Of a stretch of DNA of 64,000 nucleotides, positions 1 through 11,398 are shown one piece after another. A program made the position numbers and the translations under genes. Numbering within the stretch: the first letter of the stretch is position 1; the number at the start of each line of letters is the position of its first letter. The notes beneath the pieces were generated by a model that saw only the letters and a program-made list of their open reading frames with translations, searched no databases and had not been told where the DNA came from. The DNA is from Henckelia pumila (taxonomy: Eukaryota; Streptophyta; Magnoliopsida; Lamiales; Gesneriaceae), in NCBI RefSeq assembly GCF_033568475.1, contig NC_133122.1, positions 187,445,449 through 187,509,448 of the forward strand. Reading direction: 5' to 3'.

Positions 1-506
1 ACAAATTGCTGAGACTTTTGTGGTTCTTCAAGGTTGTTGGGCAGCAGTTAGATTTCAATACTCGTCGAAACTGATATGGCTGTAGTTTGTCAGTCTATTT
101 CTAATCCGAGACACCAAGAGCTCCTAATGCTTTGATTATTGAGCAAATTCGGCATGGATACTGCGCAGTTGCCCATGTACGAGCTCAGCATGCCATTGGC
201 AATGGCCAAATTATATGGATTTCATTGATGCAATTCCTTTGTTTTTAAGTGGTAACGATGTAAAAATGATATCTTGGTTACTTGATCATGGTAATACATA
301 TACAAGTCACTTTTAAAAAATATACATTTATATGCGTATAGGAGAAGTCGAGAAGATATAAGCAAATATTATAATTTTCAATCAATTTATGAATTAAAAA
401 AATAGCTTAGCACAGATGCGGATGGCATTATATACGGTTAATATTCTCCTAGTTCCCTTTATTGAGCAAATATTATCCGACTAATTACTAATAATAATAA
501 TAATAA
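1..506. other. AT-rich intergenic DNA, no gene seen
   Basis: No open frame or motif is convincing here. Positions about 1-220 are less AT-rich than the rest and could be a worn fragment of a retroelement RNase H-type region, but I see no diagnostic residues. An (AAT)n stretch ends the segment and is the insertion point of the next element. Confidence 0.5.
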
Positions 507-815
507 TCTATACTATGTAATAAAATAAGAGGGTGTCATAGTAATTACTTTTTGGTATTTTATGTAAATTTCCAAAATTAACCCTATACAATAAATAAAA
601 AATACTATTTAACAATTTCAATTTAATTTCATACAACTTTTCCACCATTTCATGTTTCAAATTTAACATATTTTAATTTTATAAAAATTAATTCTCACGT
701 GTTTACCTTCTTGAGTTGGTTTCTTATTTTTTTAAGGATTAACAAGTTTTATTTATAAATTATTCTTTAATATGATAATTTGATAAATACACGCATTGCG
801 TGTGCAAGACGCTAG
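507..815 (+). mobile_element. Small non-autonomous Helitron
   Basis: The element begins with TCTATACTAT, a common plant Helitron 5' end, and finishes with CTAG at 812-815. A hairpin (ACACGC, loop ATT, GCGTGT, 789-803) lies 8 bases before the terminal CTAG, as Helitron 3' ends require. The base before is A and the base after is T, matching the A/T target habit, and there is no target duplication. It has no coding capacity, so it would depend on a Rep/helicase element elsewhere. The insertion sits in an (AAT)n tract about 290 bases past the ANT stop codon. Confidence 0.75.
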
Positions 816-1103
816 TAATAATAATATAGAAAAAGAGCAAAACTGATTAAAGTCGCTATTTCAGCTATAAAATGTTTAACACGACTTAAAATCTTTGAAT
901 CTCGAAAGGAAATCAACACGACACTCCATAAAAACCCCCAGAATTTCATTTAAAGGCTGCCCGCCCCACTAGTTTTCTTGAATTATGTAGACATAAAAAG
1001 TTGATTTTCAGCCCCACACAAACAAATCTACCCCATAATTTGCCATTTTAACTTCTAAAAACAGTACAACAAAATCAAGACCAGTCGGACTCCCTAGATC
1101 ACA

Positions 1104-3927
1104 TTATGATGCATCAGTCCACCCAGCAAAAAGTGGCACCTGTTGCCTCATCTGGGCAGCAGATTGGATCCAAGAACTGGCTGTTTGGGCCGCCGGGAAA
1201 AACTTCGCTCCTGCTGGAGGCACCGGAAAATGCATTGGAAGACTGTTGTTTTTATCCGGGCTGCCATCTCTAGAACTGCTCAAACTTGTAACCAAGGAAG
1301 AATTGCTCGAAAAATTGTTCACCATTTTCCCCGACTCATCCCCGAAAGGAACTGAGACGTTTGAAACCTTAAATTCTTCTATAGCTTTAGTACTAGGGGA
1401 TGGATAAAGGGTCATTCTCCAATCAGACACATTGCTGCTGCTGCTCTCTTTTGACACATTTGAGTCCATAATATTGTTTGGATTCAACGGAATGTTAAGC
1501 GAGCTATCGTTAATTGAATCAGCCAATTTGTTTCTCCTAGCCATCTCCCCAGAAAGAAGGGTGTTGCTTTCCATAATCCTTTCCACATCATACCTTGAGA
1601 TGTCAAAATTTGTGACAGCATTTACGCCCCGAAATTTGATAGCTGCTATATCGTAAGCCTCGGCCGCTTCTTCTTGAGTACCTGAAAATGTACGTAAACC
1701 TGTGAGATCGGGCACACTCATTTCCTGATAAAATTTAGCATCTATTAGAAATAAGAAATTCAACAAGACTAAAGAAACCTGATCAGCTTCACGTATTAAG
1801 CCTATTTGTGCTTGATCGTTTATGGATCAAATCACACTGAAACAAGTCTGAGTAACGGATATCTGATTCAAACATTAGAAAGCTGAAATACTTACTAAAG
1901 GTTCCAAGATAAAGATCCTTGTTTCCTGCCACTCGGCCTATTCGAGCCTGCCACCGACCATGTTGATGATGTCTGCTAAAAACAATGCAATAACAGAGAT
2001 TTCAGACAGTGGCAACGGGCAGGTTATAATTTTGTCAATCGGGAAAGGTTTGTGTAGAAGCCGATTTTTCAGACCTGGTCACCCCTCTGTATATTGAAGC
2101 TCCTCTTGAGAAGCCACTGCTTTTCCTGCAAATGATCATATAGCAATGGAAACATAGATTAGAAAAAGCAGTATAGAATATGGGGAGAACGAAAATCATC
2201 TAGTTGACAAGTCTGTAAAAATCCCAGCAAGGACGAAAGACAAACCTTCTCAAATGAGCAACATATTCTTGTCTGCTCATGTTCTTCATACCTTCAAGCT
2301 CTTGATGATAATTTTCCAGCTGCGTCAACTCAAGAAGTTCATTGTTTGTGTAAGTAACCAAGATTAATTAATATGAAGTATGAATCAAATCGATACCGGG
2401 AAATTGATATGAGTCGATGGTCCCCAGTATTTAAGTGCAGCCAAATCATACGCCCTTGCTGCCTTTTCTTCCATATCATAACCTCCTATAAATTAAATAA
2501 ATTAGTAGGTGCACTGATTGTAGCACATTTGAAAATAAAAATGTAAGATCATTTTACCTAAATAAACTGTGAATGAGATTTCAAGTCGTTCCAAATGTTC
2601 CAAAATTTCCGGAAGAAGATGGCACACTTGAGTTAGTAAAACGAGTGAAATAATGAACAGAAAACAAGAAAATGTATTTTATTTCGCAGACCTTGCCTCC
2701 CTTTTCTGCTTTGGCCTTCTTTCTTGCAACTGTTGTCCCACAAATGGGCTTCATATCTACCAGTCCACCTGTGCCTGGTGCGCAAATACCCAACATTTTA
2801 GTAGATTTTTTACTCCAGGAAAACAAGAATGTGTTTGATAAACATTTAAAAATTAATCAACCTTGTGACACCTCTATACTGTGAGGTCCTCTGCCCAAAA
2901 GTATCAATGGATTTCCTATGCACAATTTGCTTCTGTTCATCTTTTTCAGGTCCCCGTTTCTTGTTCTCAAATCCCATGCAATCCGCCATAGCCGGCGGAA
3001 TATGCTGAGAGCCAGTAACACAGCTAGATTGTGAACCAGGGCTCATTGATAAGCTCAGAGATTGCAAATCACCATACCCCATCGCACCAATCTGCCCAGA
3101 TTCTCCGCCATTTTCTTCCACACTGATGCCCATTTTCTGCTCCAATGCATGGCTATTCGTGTAGCTTCTTGGAACCCAGTTTTTCATTCCAGATAACTCA
3201 TCATCACCCGTTGCCGGCATCTGAAAATTGCCATCTGAAAGCTGAGAGTCTTTAGGCTCATTTTCTGACCCCTGGTACATTTCTTGACCCCTGAATGGAG
3301 TGTAATCTGTGTACTCTTGAACTTGAACCTGGTGGTGCCTAGAGTTTTCTTGGTTGTGGCTTAAAAAATCCTGAATGTTATGACTCTGACTTTGAGGATT
3401 GTGATTATAGTACGTACTATCTAGGCTAAGAACCATGCCTCCTCCTCTGTTATAGTTATGGGTACCCATTGTTGCGCCACCAAAGAAATCTTCAAGTTTG
3501 GGAGTTGAAGTCACCATAACTTCACAGTAAAAGTAAAAAAAACTATATATATAAACACATTCCAAAAACACAACTAGAATCAATTAAAAAAAAAAAAAAA
3601 AAAGGGTTTAAGCAATGAGCATTGTTTAAGCTTTAACTAACCTTGTGGCTGTGACCTGTTGATAGCTTCCATCAAGCACAATGAACCATCAGATTTAAGT
3701 GGCATCACAGTTAAAGGAGAGTAAAATCCAGCATTCTCACCTTCAACCCCATAGTAAAACCCCGGATAAGTACCGTAACCAGAGGGAAAACTCATTGGAA
3801 GTGCATTAGGAACATCGTTGGAACAAGGCTGAGCGTGATTATTATTGTCCGAGGAACCCTCCATATTTCGAGAAGAAAGAGAGAAACCCAACCAGTTATT
3901 GCTAATATCATCACCCATAGCCTTCAT
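1104..3927 (-). CDS. ANT: AINTEGUMENTA-type AP2 transcription factor
   Basis: Spliced from nine exons: 3927-3642, 3519-2862, 2774-2692, 2566-2558, 2485-2397, 2319-2246, 2125-2075, 1972-1896 and 1681-1104. All eight introns are GT-AG, the frame is open throughout, and the product is 634 aa (Arabidopsis ANT is about 555). Near the N-terminus are NNWLGFSLS and a [15 protein letters not shown] block, then PKLEDFFGG and [16 protein letters not shown]2 repeat 1 spans about residues 308-375 and repeat 2 about 410-474, joined by a linker with [23 protein letters not shown] follows, and the C-terminus ends with an ANT-like F-A-G-W tail. This mix fits ANT better than BBM/PLT members. ANT proteins act in the nucleus to sustain cell proliferation in ovules and lateral organs. 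The start at 3927 was chosen because an upstream in-frame ATG (4035) adds 36 unconserved residues. Intron 1 carries an A18 run. Confidence 0.93.
2558..2566 (-). other. ANT: 9-base micro-exon of the ANT gene
   Basis: This nine-base exon is flanked by ...CACAG and GTAAAA. With one base from exon 3 and two from exon 5 it encodes V-Y-L-G, the VYLGGYD segment of AP2 repeat 1. A micro-exon at this place is known across ANT/AIL genes. Without it the reading phase is kept but three residues in the core of repeat 1 are lost. Confidence 0.9.
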
Positions 3928-6241
3928 TTTCCACCCTTCGAAAAACAAGAAAAAAGGGGTGGGGGGGAGATTCTCACGGGTTTCAATCTTTTTTTGCTCT
4001 TGTTGCAAGAAAGCAAAGTCAATGATTGAAACCAAGTAAACTAATCATATAAAAAGAAAAACTAAAAACCAAGGAAACTGGTTGGTTTTGTTTTGTAGCT
4101 ACAGACTTAAGTAGGGATGAAATCTAAACCAAAATCTAGCCAAAGCGCATCCCTCTCTGCTGAATCACTGAATCTGTGGTCTCTTTCTTTTGCTTTATTA
4201 CTATCCTCTCTCCCTCTCTCTCTCTCTCTCTCTCTGAAAAGTTTTCTAAAGAGAACAAAGCAAGGCCCTTTAAACTTAAACAAAAAGAATGAGTTCCAGC
4301 AAGCAATGCTGGGTATCCTTCCTGCATTCCATTGGGATCCGAGCCTGAGAAAGACATCTTCTTTTGCTTTTTTTTTTTTTTTTTTCTCCGCTCCACACCT
4401 GCTTCCTCTCTTTTCTTTTTTCCCTACGTACGTGAAATGTGCAGTGTATTTTTGTTGTGTATATTCTATTCTAAAAAATAATTCCCGATAGTTATTCGGT
4501 CCAAAGCCTGCACCATTTAGTTTACCCAGTCCAGCATCTGTTTCCGCAGAAATACAGCTCCTCGTTACCAAGAAAAATATCATGTCCTTCCCACAAGGGA
4601 GGCGGGCTTTTGTCACTATTGTTTTTGAATTTATTAATTATTGATGAATGATGTGACCCAATTTTTAAATATTAGAGACTCCTGAAAAATTAAAAAAAAA
4701 TAAAAAAAAATTTTAAAAAAGAAGATTCTTGGGACACCCGTTACCATTAAATTTTGCTTGTTTATTATTAGTATCTTATAAATTCTAATGGTTGTCTCTG
4801 TTAATTTCATTTCAGCTTGAAAATATCTTCCCTGAAGAAGTACGCCTTGCTTGTCATTTTTCCGGTCACTATCTTTCATCTTTAGAAACTTTTAACTAAT
4901 TGGCCATCGATCAATTCTAACAAATACTTTGCCCCAACATTATATATGGGCTTTATCTCAAACTATAGATTTTTTTTTTCGGAATAATAATCTTAACATT
5001 GGATAATATATTTCTAAATTATTTGATGGATATATACAACAATAATTCTTGAAGTTAATAATAAATTCAGAAAAAGGGTGGCTAACATTGATGTGATATG
5101 ATAACACAATCAATTGGCATGTTATGCAGTGGAGTGAGTCCCACCAAGTATCTAACATCTTCAAACTATATTATATATATATATTACGAGAGAGTATTCC
5201 ATTTTGTGTCTCAGAAAAACAGAAGATCTTGGACTAGATTTCTCCAGGCAGGAAAGAAACAAACTGCAGCTCGGGTCAATTCAAATACCTCATACAATGA
5301 TTTAATAATAATTATAATATAATAATAAGAATGTAAAGCTTCGTCCAAAACTATAAACAGTTTGCTAGCTATTGTAAACCCTAAATACCAAAGCATTAAT
5401 TTTTTATAAAAAAAAATTACAAAAGATCTATAAATAATTTTTGAGATTCAAATTTTATTCGGACCAAAAATACTTTTTGTAATATAAAGACAGCATGGGT
5501 CAAATGAAAGATCAGAAAAAAGCATATTAATTAAATTAAATAAGATATATAAAATGCACAAGACAAATACACTCATGACTTGTCATTTCTATTCACGTAC
5601 GAGTACATATATACAAAAACACTGCATGCCAAGCAAAATGTATACTGCTGCAACTGCAAGCAAGCACCCTAGCTAGCTAGCTAGCTACTCTTTTCTTTCT
5701 TCCATTACTAGACAACCCTAAACGATGCCGTCTGGAACTGCCTTTGACAAAAGTCTTCTTACAACTACGTACAAAAGCGTGCGAGCTAGCTTTCTCTTTC
5801 GTCGTACACGTACATGGGTCACAGGAATGAATTCACCTAAATTTAAAATATCCAAACAAAAATAAAGTGCGTAGATATAGTTTATGAATTTGACTGACTT
5901 GTGGGTGCATGCTTTTAATATGTGCTGCTTTATTGGAGTTTTAAGACAAGACAGTGGGCATCGTACCTTTGTAAAAGATATTGAAGGCCAATGTTTGAAT
6001 GGCACAACGTCCAAATGTGGTTATTTCGCAGTTCCCAAATCTTATTAACTTTTGCACATTTTGTTGTGCTATTACTTATTTGTCCCCCCCGCACGCCAGT
6101 ACTCTTTTTAAATGCCTCTCTTGGGGTCGTTGCCGCAGGTAGGGGCCAATCGACACCCACTTTCCCTCCTTACTTCAATTATTTTTATTTAATCCGATAT
6201 ATTGATGAAATTTCAAAGCTAGATCACTGTTATAACATGTA
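3928..6241 (-). promoter_or_regulatory. ANT upstream region: 5' leader and probable promoter
   Basis: No gene is visible; the open frames are short and unrelated to known proteins. Read from the ANT start outward, it holds a (CT)11 tract (a GAGA-type tract on the gene strand), AT-rich DNA at 4660-4730, a telo-box-like AAACCCTAA near 5377, and an (AGCT)n run near 5669-5688. A TATA box and start site could not be fixed with confidence. The segment ends at the target duplication of the copia element at 6242. Confidence 0.5.
4214..4235 (-). repeat. (CT)11 microsatellite in the ANT leader
   Basis: A perfect CT dinucleotide run lies about 290 bases upstream of the ANT start codon. On the coding strand it reads (AG)n. 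Such tracts are common in plant 5' leaders and can bind BBR/BPC GAGA-binding proteins; that role is inference here. Confidence 0.8.
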
Positions 6242-6246
6242 CATGA

Positions 6247-6396
6247 TGTTAACTAATATTCTTGTAGATATTCACACTATATATTTATATTGATCTCTTA
6301 TTATCTTATTAGCTTATTTCTTAAGTAATTTCTATGTAAATTTCATTGTAAGTTACGGGTTTTTCTTATGTATATTTTTACGTTTTCATAAGAACA

Positions 6397-6438
<42 letters not shown>

Positions 6439-6499
6439 TTATATATCTTTATATTGATTGTTGATATTAAATAAAATATCAAGTTTCATAAGTTTTATA
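6247..6499 (+). repeat. 5' LTR of the outer copia element
   Basis: Starts TGTTAACTAATATTC and aligns along its length with 16569-16783. Shared blocks include TTCTATGTAAAT and AATATCAAGTT. It is longer than its partner mainly because of a (TA)n expansion at about 6401-6436. Confidence 0.85.
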
Positions 6500-6584
6500 T
6501 GGTTGCAGTTTTCTCTTAGGCTGACGCCACAAACCCTCCTCGTCTACCCTAGCCACCCACCACCACCATAGTCGACGTCGACTT

Positions 6585-6739
6585 TGTAGAAACTGATGAA
6601 TAATATTATTTGATATATTCCCAATAATGAATACAAGAAGAGTTTATATAGACCTAAAAACCTAAGAAGAATAAATAGGAAATACAATATACAAAATATA
6701 CAAAAGATAATATAGCATAATATAGAATATATTTCAATA
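6585..6739 (-). repeat. 3' LTR of the nested minus-strand copia
   Basis: A 155-base repeat, nearly identical to 10919-11083. On the minus strand it is preceded by a purine-rich tract at about 6740-6755. Confidence 0.85.
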
Positions 6740-6746
6740 GGTCCTT

Positions 6747-8257
6747 TCAAGATGGTGCACTCGCAGAGACACCAATCTTGAAACAAAGTAGACGCAAACG
6801 AGCACTAGCTAGTGAGTGGCTAGTGAGTGGCAGCTTAGTCAAAGCATCAACCAGCTGATCGGAAGACGAAACATGAGATACTCGAATTTGGTGACTCTGA
6901 ACCAACTCACGAACAAAGTGATAATCCAGGGCAATATGTTTCATGCGAGAATGAAAAACAGGATTAGCACAGAGATATGTGGCCCCAATATTATCACATT
7001 AGATAGATACTGGGGAAGATCCAACAGCAACTCCAAGTTCAGTAAGTAGGGATCGAACCCATTGCAGTTCAGCAGCCGTAGAGGCAATGGCACGATATTC
7101 TGCCTCAGTAGAAGAGTGAGCAACAGAGCCCTGATTTTTGGAGCTCCACGAGATAGGATTGGGACCCAGGAACACAATATAGGCACCAGTGGAAGTGCGA
7201 TCATCAAGATCACCGGCCCAATCCGCATCACAATAGGCATGCAGGGATGGAGAAAGGTGCCGCCAAAGAAGAATAACATAGGAGCGTGTACCATTTAAAT
7301 AACGCAGGAGACGTTTGTCAGTGCCCCATGTAGAGAAGAAGGAGAGTGCATGAACTGAGAAAACTTGTTAACAACAAAGGCAATATCAGGCCAAGTAAAC
7401 GACAAGTACTGCAAACTCCCCATTGTTTGGCGATACAGTGGCATCGGCAGGAGGTGAGCCATCCAGCAGGTACAGAGCCGAAGACGTGGCAAGAGGAGAC
7501 TGAACAGGATTGGAGTCAGCCATTTTCGTCCTGGTGAGAACATCAAGAAGATACTTTTTCTGTGAAAGACAAAGGTCCCCTGCATAAGAATCAACCTCAA
7601 CACCTAGAAAATAAGACAAAGAACCCAGATCCTTGACAGAAAAACAACTGCTTAAGAGATCTATGAAACTCTGGAGAGCACCAGAATCATTCCCTGTGAG
7701 AATCAGATCATCAACATATACAAGTAGATACATAGTAATGCTTGCAGAACGATAAATAAATAGAGATGTGTCAGCAAGAGAGCAAGTAAAGCCAACACTG
7801 AGTACAAATTGGCGAAGTGCTGTGTACCAAGCACGCGGTGTCTGTTTGAAACCATAGATGGCCTTGTTCAACTTGCAGACATAGGAGGAGAGCGAATCAT
7901 CAACAAAACCAGGCGGTTGAGCCATATAAACACAATCATCTAACTGACACTGCAGAAAAGTATTATTCACATCCATTTGTCTAATAGACCACCCATTGGA
8001 AACTGCCAGAGATAACAAAATGCGAACAGTAGTGGGTTTTGCCACAGGACTGAAAGTGTCAAAGTAATCAAGACCCGAACGCTGATAAAAGCCCTTAGCA
8101 ACAAGACGAGCCTTATAGCGATCAACTGAGCCATCTGGCTTCCGTTTAATCCGAAATACCTATTTGCAGCCAACCACATTCTGAGAGACGTCAGAGGGAA
8201 AAATATCCTATGTGTGATTATGAAGGAGAGCATCAAACTCCTCAAACATGGCTGCAC
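6747..8257 (-). pseudogene. Copia reverse transcriptase and RNase H, broken
   Basis: The longest intact stretch (8045-7386, 219 aa) starts AKPTTVRILLSLA and holds QMDVNNTFLQ, the catalytic YVDD box (LLVYVDDLILTG) and LSYFLGVEV, all typical of Ty1/copia RT. RNase H follows in other frames, with SSTEAEYRA and the C-terminal [18 protein letters not shown] and DQLVDALTK. At least one frameshift and an in-frame stop separate the parts. On the minus strand it lies after integrase, the order that defines copia elements. Confidence 0.85.
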
Positions 8258-8407
8258 GCCAGCGGGGGTCTTTTAGAGCCGAAGTATGTGGGGTTGGTTC
8301 AGATGGTGTTGAGTCAGTGACAGTGGAGAGGCAAAAGCAAGGGTTGGGTTTGAATATATTATTTCTGGAGCGGGTAACCATAGGATGGGTGCGGGAATTG
8401 GAGTCGG

Positions 8408-9870
8408 TTATTGGATTGGGGGGTTTGGCCGTGGGGTGAGGCGGAGGTGGTGGATCGGGTTCGACGGGTGGCGGGTTCGGGTTGGTTGATCAAGGGTGCA
8501 GGTGTTGGGCACAAGGCACGACTCATGTGAACAGAGGGGTGAAAGATCAGCAGCCAGAGATTCCTCCATCAGCACATCAGAAAGCATTCCTGGAGAGGAA
8601 CCAGCACCAGAACCACCATTGGAAAAGGGAAATTCAGACTTAATAAAGACGACATGACGCGAGACAAATATTTTGCCATACGAGGACTCATAACACAGGT
8701 AGGCACTCTGTGTAAGGGAGTAACCAAGAAAGACACAATGCGAGGAGCGTTGGGTAAGCTTGTGAGAGGAATATGGGTGTAGCCAGGGATAGCAGAGACA
8801 ACCAAATATATGAATTTTAGAGAGATTAGGGGGAACACCAAATAGGCGTTCGAATGAGGATTTGTAGGACAAATTGCGTTTAGGCAGTCTATTTATAAGG
8901 CAAATGGCCAGAACTTGGTGGGGACAGACGCATGATGTAAAAGCGCCAGACCAGACTCGACAACATGATGATGACGGTGTTCAGAGAAGTCATTATGTTC
9001 AGGAGTATGGGGAGGGGTGGTCAGATGAGAAATCTCATGCAGACTAAGAAAGTATTTGAGAGCAAGGAATTCACCACCATTATCATTGTACAAAGTGAGA
9101 ATGAGACGACCAAAACATTTTTCCACAAGTGACTTGAAACAGCGAAAAACGGTGAGAACGTCCGACTTATGTTTTAAAGGATAAAGCCAAATATATTTGC
9201 TGTAGTGATCAACAAATATAAGATAATATTTATAACCATCACAGGAGAGAACGGGGGAGGTCCAGACATAAGAGAAAATAAGTTCAAGAGGAAATTGCGA
9301 GGAAAGTGAAGAATCATGAAAAGGTAATTTATGTCTTTTATTGCACTGGCAAGAGTTACAATTAAAATGACGCAACAGAGAATTAAAGGACGACAACAAC
9401 TTAGACACGACTAACCGACGAAGGACTCGATCAGACGGATGACCTAAACGGTGATTCCAGACGGGCAGGGACACGACAGAACAAGTAAGCGTCAGTGGTG
9501 AAGATGGTGTTGACGCAGACCAGGAGTAGACACCGTCCTTAAGTGGAACCTGATGAAGAATTGCCCCAGTGCGACGGTCCTTCACCTGAAAAGCAGAGGA
9601 AGAGAAAACAACCAGGACATCATTAGATTTACAGAGTTGAGAAACCGATAAAAGATTATTGTTAATTGAGGGCACACACAAGGCATGAGGAAATTGGAGA
9701 GAAGCGGGGTTAATGGGTGGTATGAGACAACCTGTGTGAGTGATCGGAAGACCAGTGTCGTCACCAATAATTACACCATCTGAACCAACATAAGGGGCAT
9801 GCATAGAGAGATGGGCAAGATCCGATGCAACATGATGAGTGGCGCTAGAGTCAAGAATCCAGTCAGATGG
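8408..9870 (-). pseudogene. Copia protease and integrase, broken
   Basis: The protease motif near 9850 reads D-S-S-A-T-H-H, with Ser where copia proteases normally have Gly (DSGATHH), so protease activity is doubtful. Then come a gag-pre-integrase region (HALCVPSINNNLLSVSQLC, WNHRLGHPSD), the zinc-binding segment HFNCNSCQCNK, and the catalytic core with VWTSPV, IFVDHYSKYIWLYPL and YNDNGGEF. The N-terminal part is open to 8893; the C-terminal part (8872-8408, GYSLTQSAYLCY) is in another frame. Confidence 0.85.
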
Positions 9871-9959
9871 AGAAGCTGGCGCAAGAGAGTAAGCAGCTGC
9901 TGGAGAGGCAGATGGACCAGCGGTGGAATAAGGGTGCCCAGAAGGGGCCGCAGGAGCAG

Positions 9960-10748
9960 AATCTGGCAGATACTGAAATTCCGAACAATGTTTGGCAGAA
10001 TGTCCTTGCCGACCGCAGAGCTGACAGCGCCCAATATAGGGGCGCGGGACACGTTGGTCTGGTGCCGATGGAGACGGAGGGTATGGCGGCCGTGAGGGCC
10101 AGGGGGCCCAGTTGGACGGGCTGATTGGTGGTGCGCGGCAAACGGCAAACGGGGACCGTTGCCTGCCGATCGGGCAGACGTATTGATGGTAACCGGGAGG
10201 GTTATCTGGGAATCCCGGCGAGCAGCAAGATGAGCTTCATGATTGAGGAGATTATCATGTAATTCCTCAAACGAGATAGCAGTATCTCGGGCTTGAATGG
10301 CATGAGCAAGTTCTTTATAGTCATCATCTAGACCATGAAAAACTTTGATGGTGAGATCTTCAATATCCATAGGGGCGTTCATGAGAGCCAGTTCATCAGC
10401 TTTGGATTTGACGAACTGCATGAATTCGCTGATGGACTGAGAACCCTTGACCGGATTGCGCAATTGTGTCTTTAACTGGGTTATGCAACCACGAGAGGGC
10501 TTGCCATAGGTGAGGGCAAGGGTGTTCCAAGCTTCTGCGGATGTGGTGGCAGTAGCAATAAACGGAATCAAATATGGAGACAGCGAGCCAATGAGGATAT
10601 TTAATACCAGCGTTTGAGTGGTGACAGTCGTGATGAATTTCGCTGGATAGGGATGAGAACCATCAACAAATCCAAGCAGATCATGACCAGTAAGGAGGGT
10701 CGTGAACTGCAGACGCCATGAGAGAAAGTTGGAGGAGGTGAGCTTCAA
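9960..10748 (-). pseudogene. Copia Gag with zinc knuckle, frameshifted
   Basis: Open from 10748 with KLTSSNFLSWRLQFTTLL, FVDGSHPYP, AEAWNTLALTYGKPSR, QLKTQLRNPVKGSQSISEF and GLDDDYKELAHAIQ, the standard order of copia Gag (UBN2 type). The frame shifts after about 200 residues. A CX2CX4HX4C knuckle (CQLCGRQGHSAKHC) lies at about 9970-10030 in a different frame from the body. Confidence 0.85.
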
Positions 10749-10918
10749 AGGCGCATGAGCAGCAACATTGAAGGAGATTGGAGTAGCAGGGGCGGCGGCT
10801 AGAGTAGAGGCCGAAGAAGGAGGGCGGCGGCGGCTTGGCGGAAGAAGGAGGGCGGCGGCGGCTATTTGGTGTAGTAGGATTAGGGTTTATTAGCGTATGC
10901 CAGAGACTTCTGATCCCA

Positions 10919-11083
10919 TGTAGAAACTGATGGAATAATATTTTTTGATATATTCCCAATAATGAATACAAGAAGAGTTTATATAGGCCTAGAAACCTAA
11001 GAAGAATAAATAGGAAATACAATATACAAAATATACAAAAGATAATATAGAATATATTCTAAGAAATAAAATATATTCCAATA
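10919..11083 (-). repeat. 5' LTR of the nested minus-strand copia
   Basis: A 165-base repeat matching 6585-6739. On the minus strand it is followed by the primer-site-like TGGGATCAGA at about 10909-10918. A TATATAAACTC box on the minus strand inside the repeat could serve as its TATA element. Confidence 0.85.
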
Positions 11084-11143
11084 GAATCTTCCATCTCCAT
11101 TTTCGCTCAATCCACAATACATATCCCATCAGTCTCTTTACCT

Positions 11144-11398
11144 CCTTTAATCTCCATTAACGCTACTGCTCAAATACATCTCAAACCCATGAAATCCAAC
11201 TACTCTGTTTGGCACCTCCAATTCCGATCTCTTCTCATCGATTACAATCTTATGGATTTTGTTAATAACTCCAAGCCATGCCCACAGCCAACCCTCACTC
11301 AAAACGACACACCATCCCTAATCTTGCTTACTCTTTTTGGATTCGTCAAGATACACTTTTAATTGATCTAATCACTAGCTCTCTCACACCAACGCTCA
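11144..11398 (+). pseudogene. Outer copia Gag, N-terminal piece
   Basis: Reads KPMKSNYSVWHLQFRSLLID followed by NLMDFVNN, matching the start of copia Gag (compare SNFLSWRLQFTTLL in the nested element). A stop interrupts it before the frame resumes with SLTPTL. The gypsy LTR block cuts it at 11399; the next residues (FITASTSSLDAW) continue at 14803. Confidence 0.75.

Larger units (their letters stand above)
6585..11083 (-). mobile_element. Ty1/copia retrotransposon, minus strand, nested
   Basis: Near-identical terminal repeats at 6585-6739 and 10919-11083 face each other across a full gag-protease-integrase-RT-RNase H order read on the minus strand. After the right LTR (5' on this strand) comes TGGGATCAGA, close to the usual TGGTATCAGA primer site. 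The LTRs begin TATTG instead of TGTTG and end TTTCTACA. The flanking five bases (GACTT and GAATC) do not match well, so the target duplication has decayed or the ends are slightly off. It lies in the leader of the outer copia element and is therefore younger than it. Confidence 0.85.

Noticed and set aside
1-220. RNase H-like fragment of a non-LTR element
   Set aside because: A vague resemblance only; none of the catalytic residues can be placed.
4107-4616. Open frames of 169, 124 and 86 codons on both strands over the ANT leader
   Set aside because: They are built on simple repeats (CT tract, T-run) with no recognisable domain and overlap the leader of ANT.
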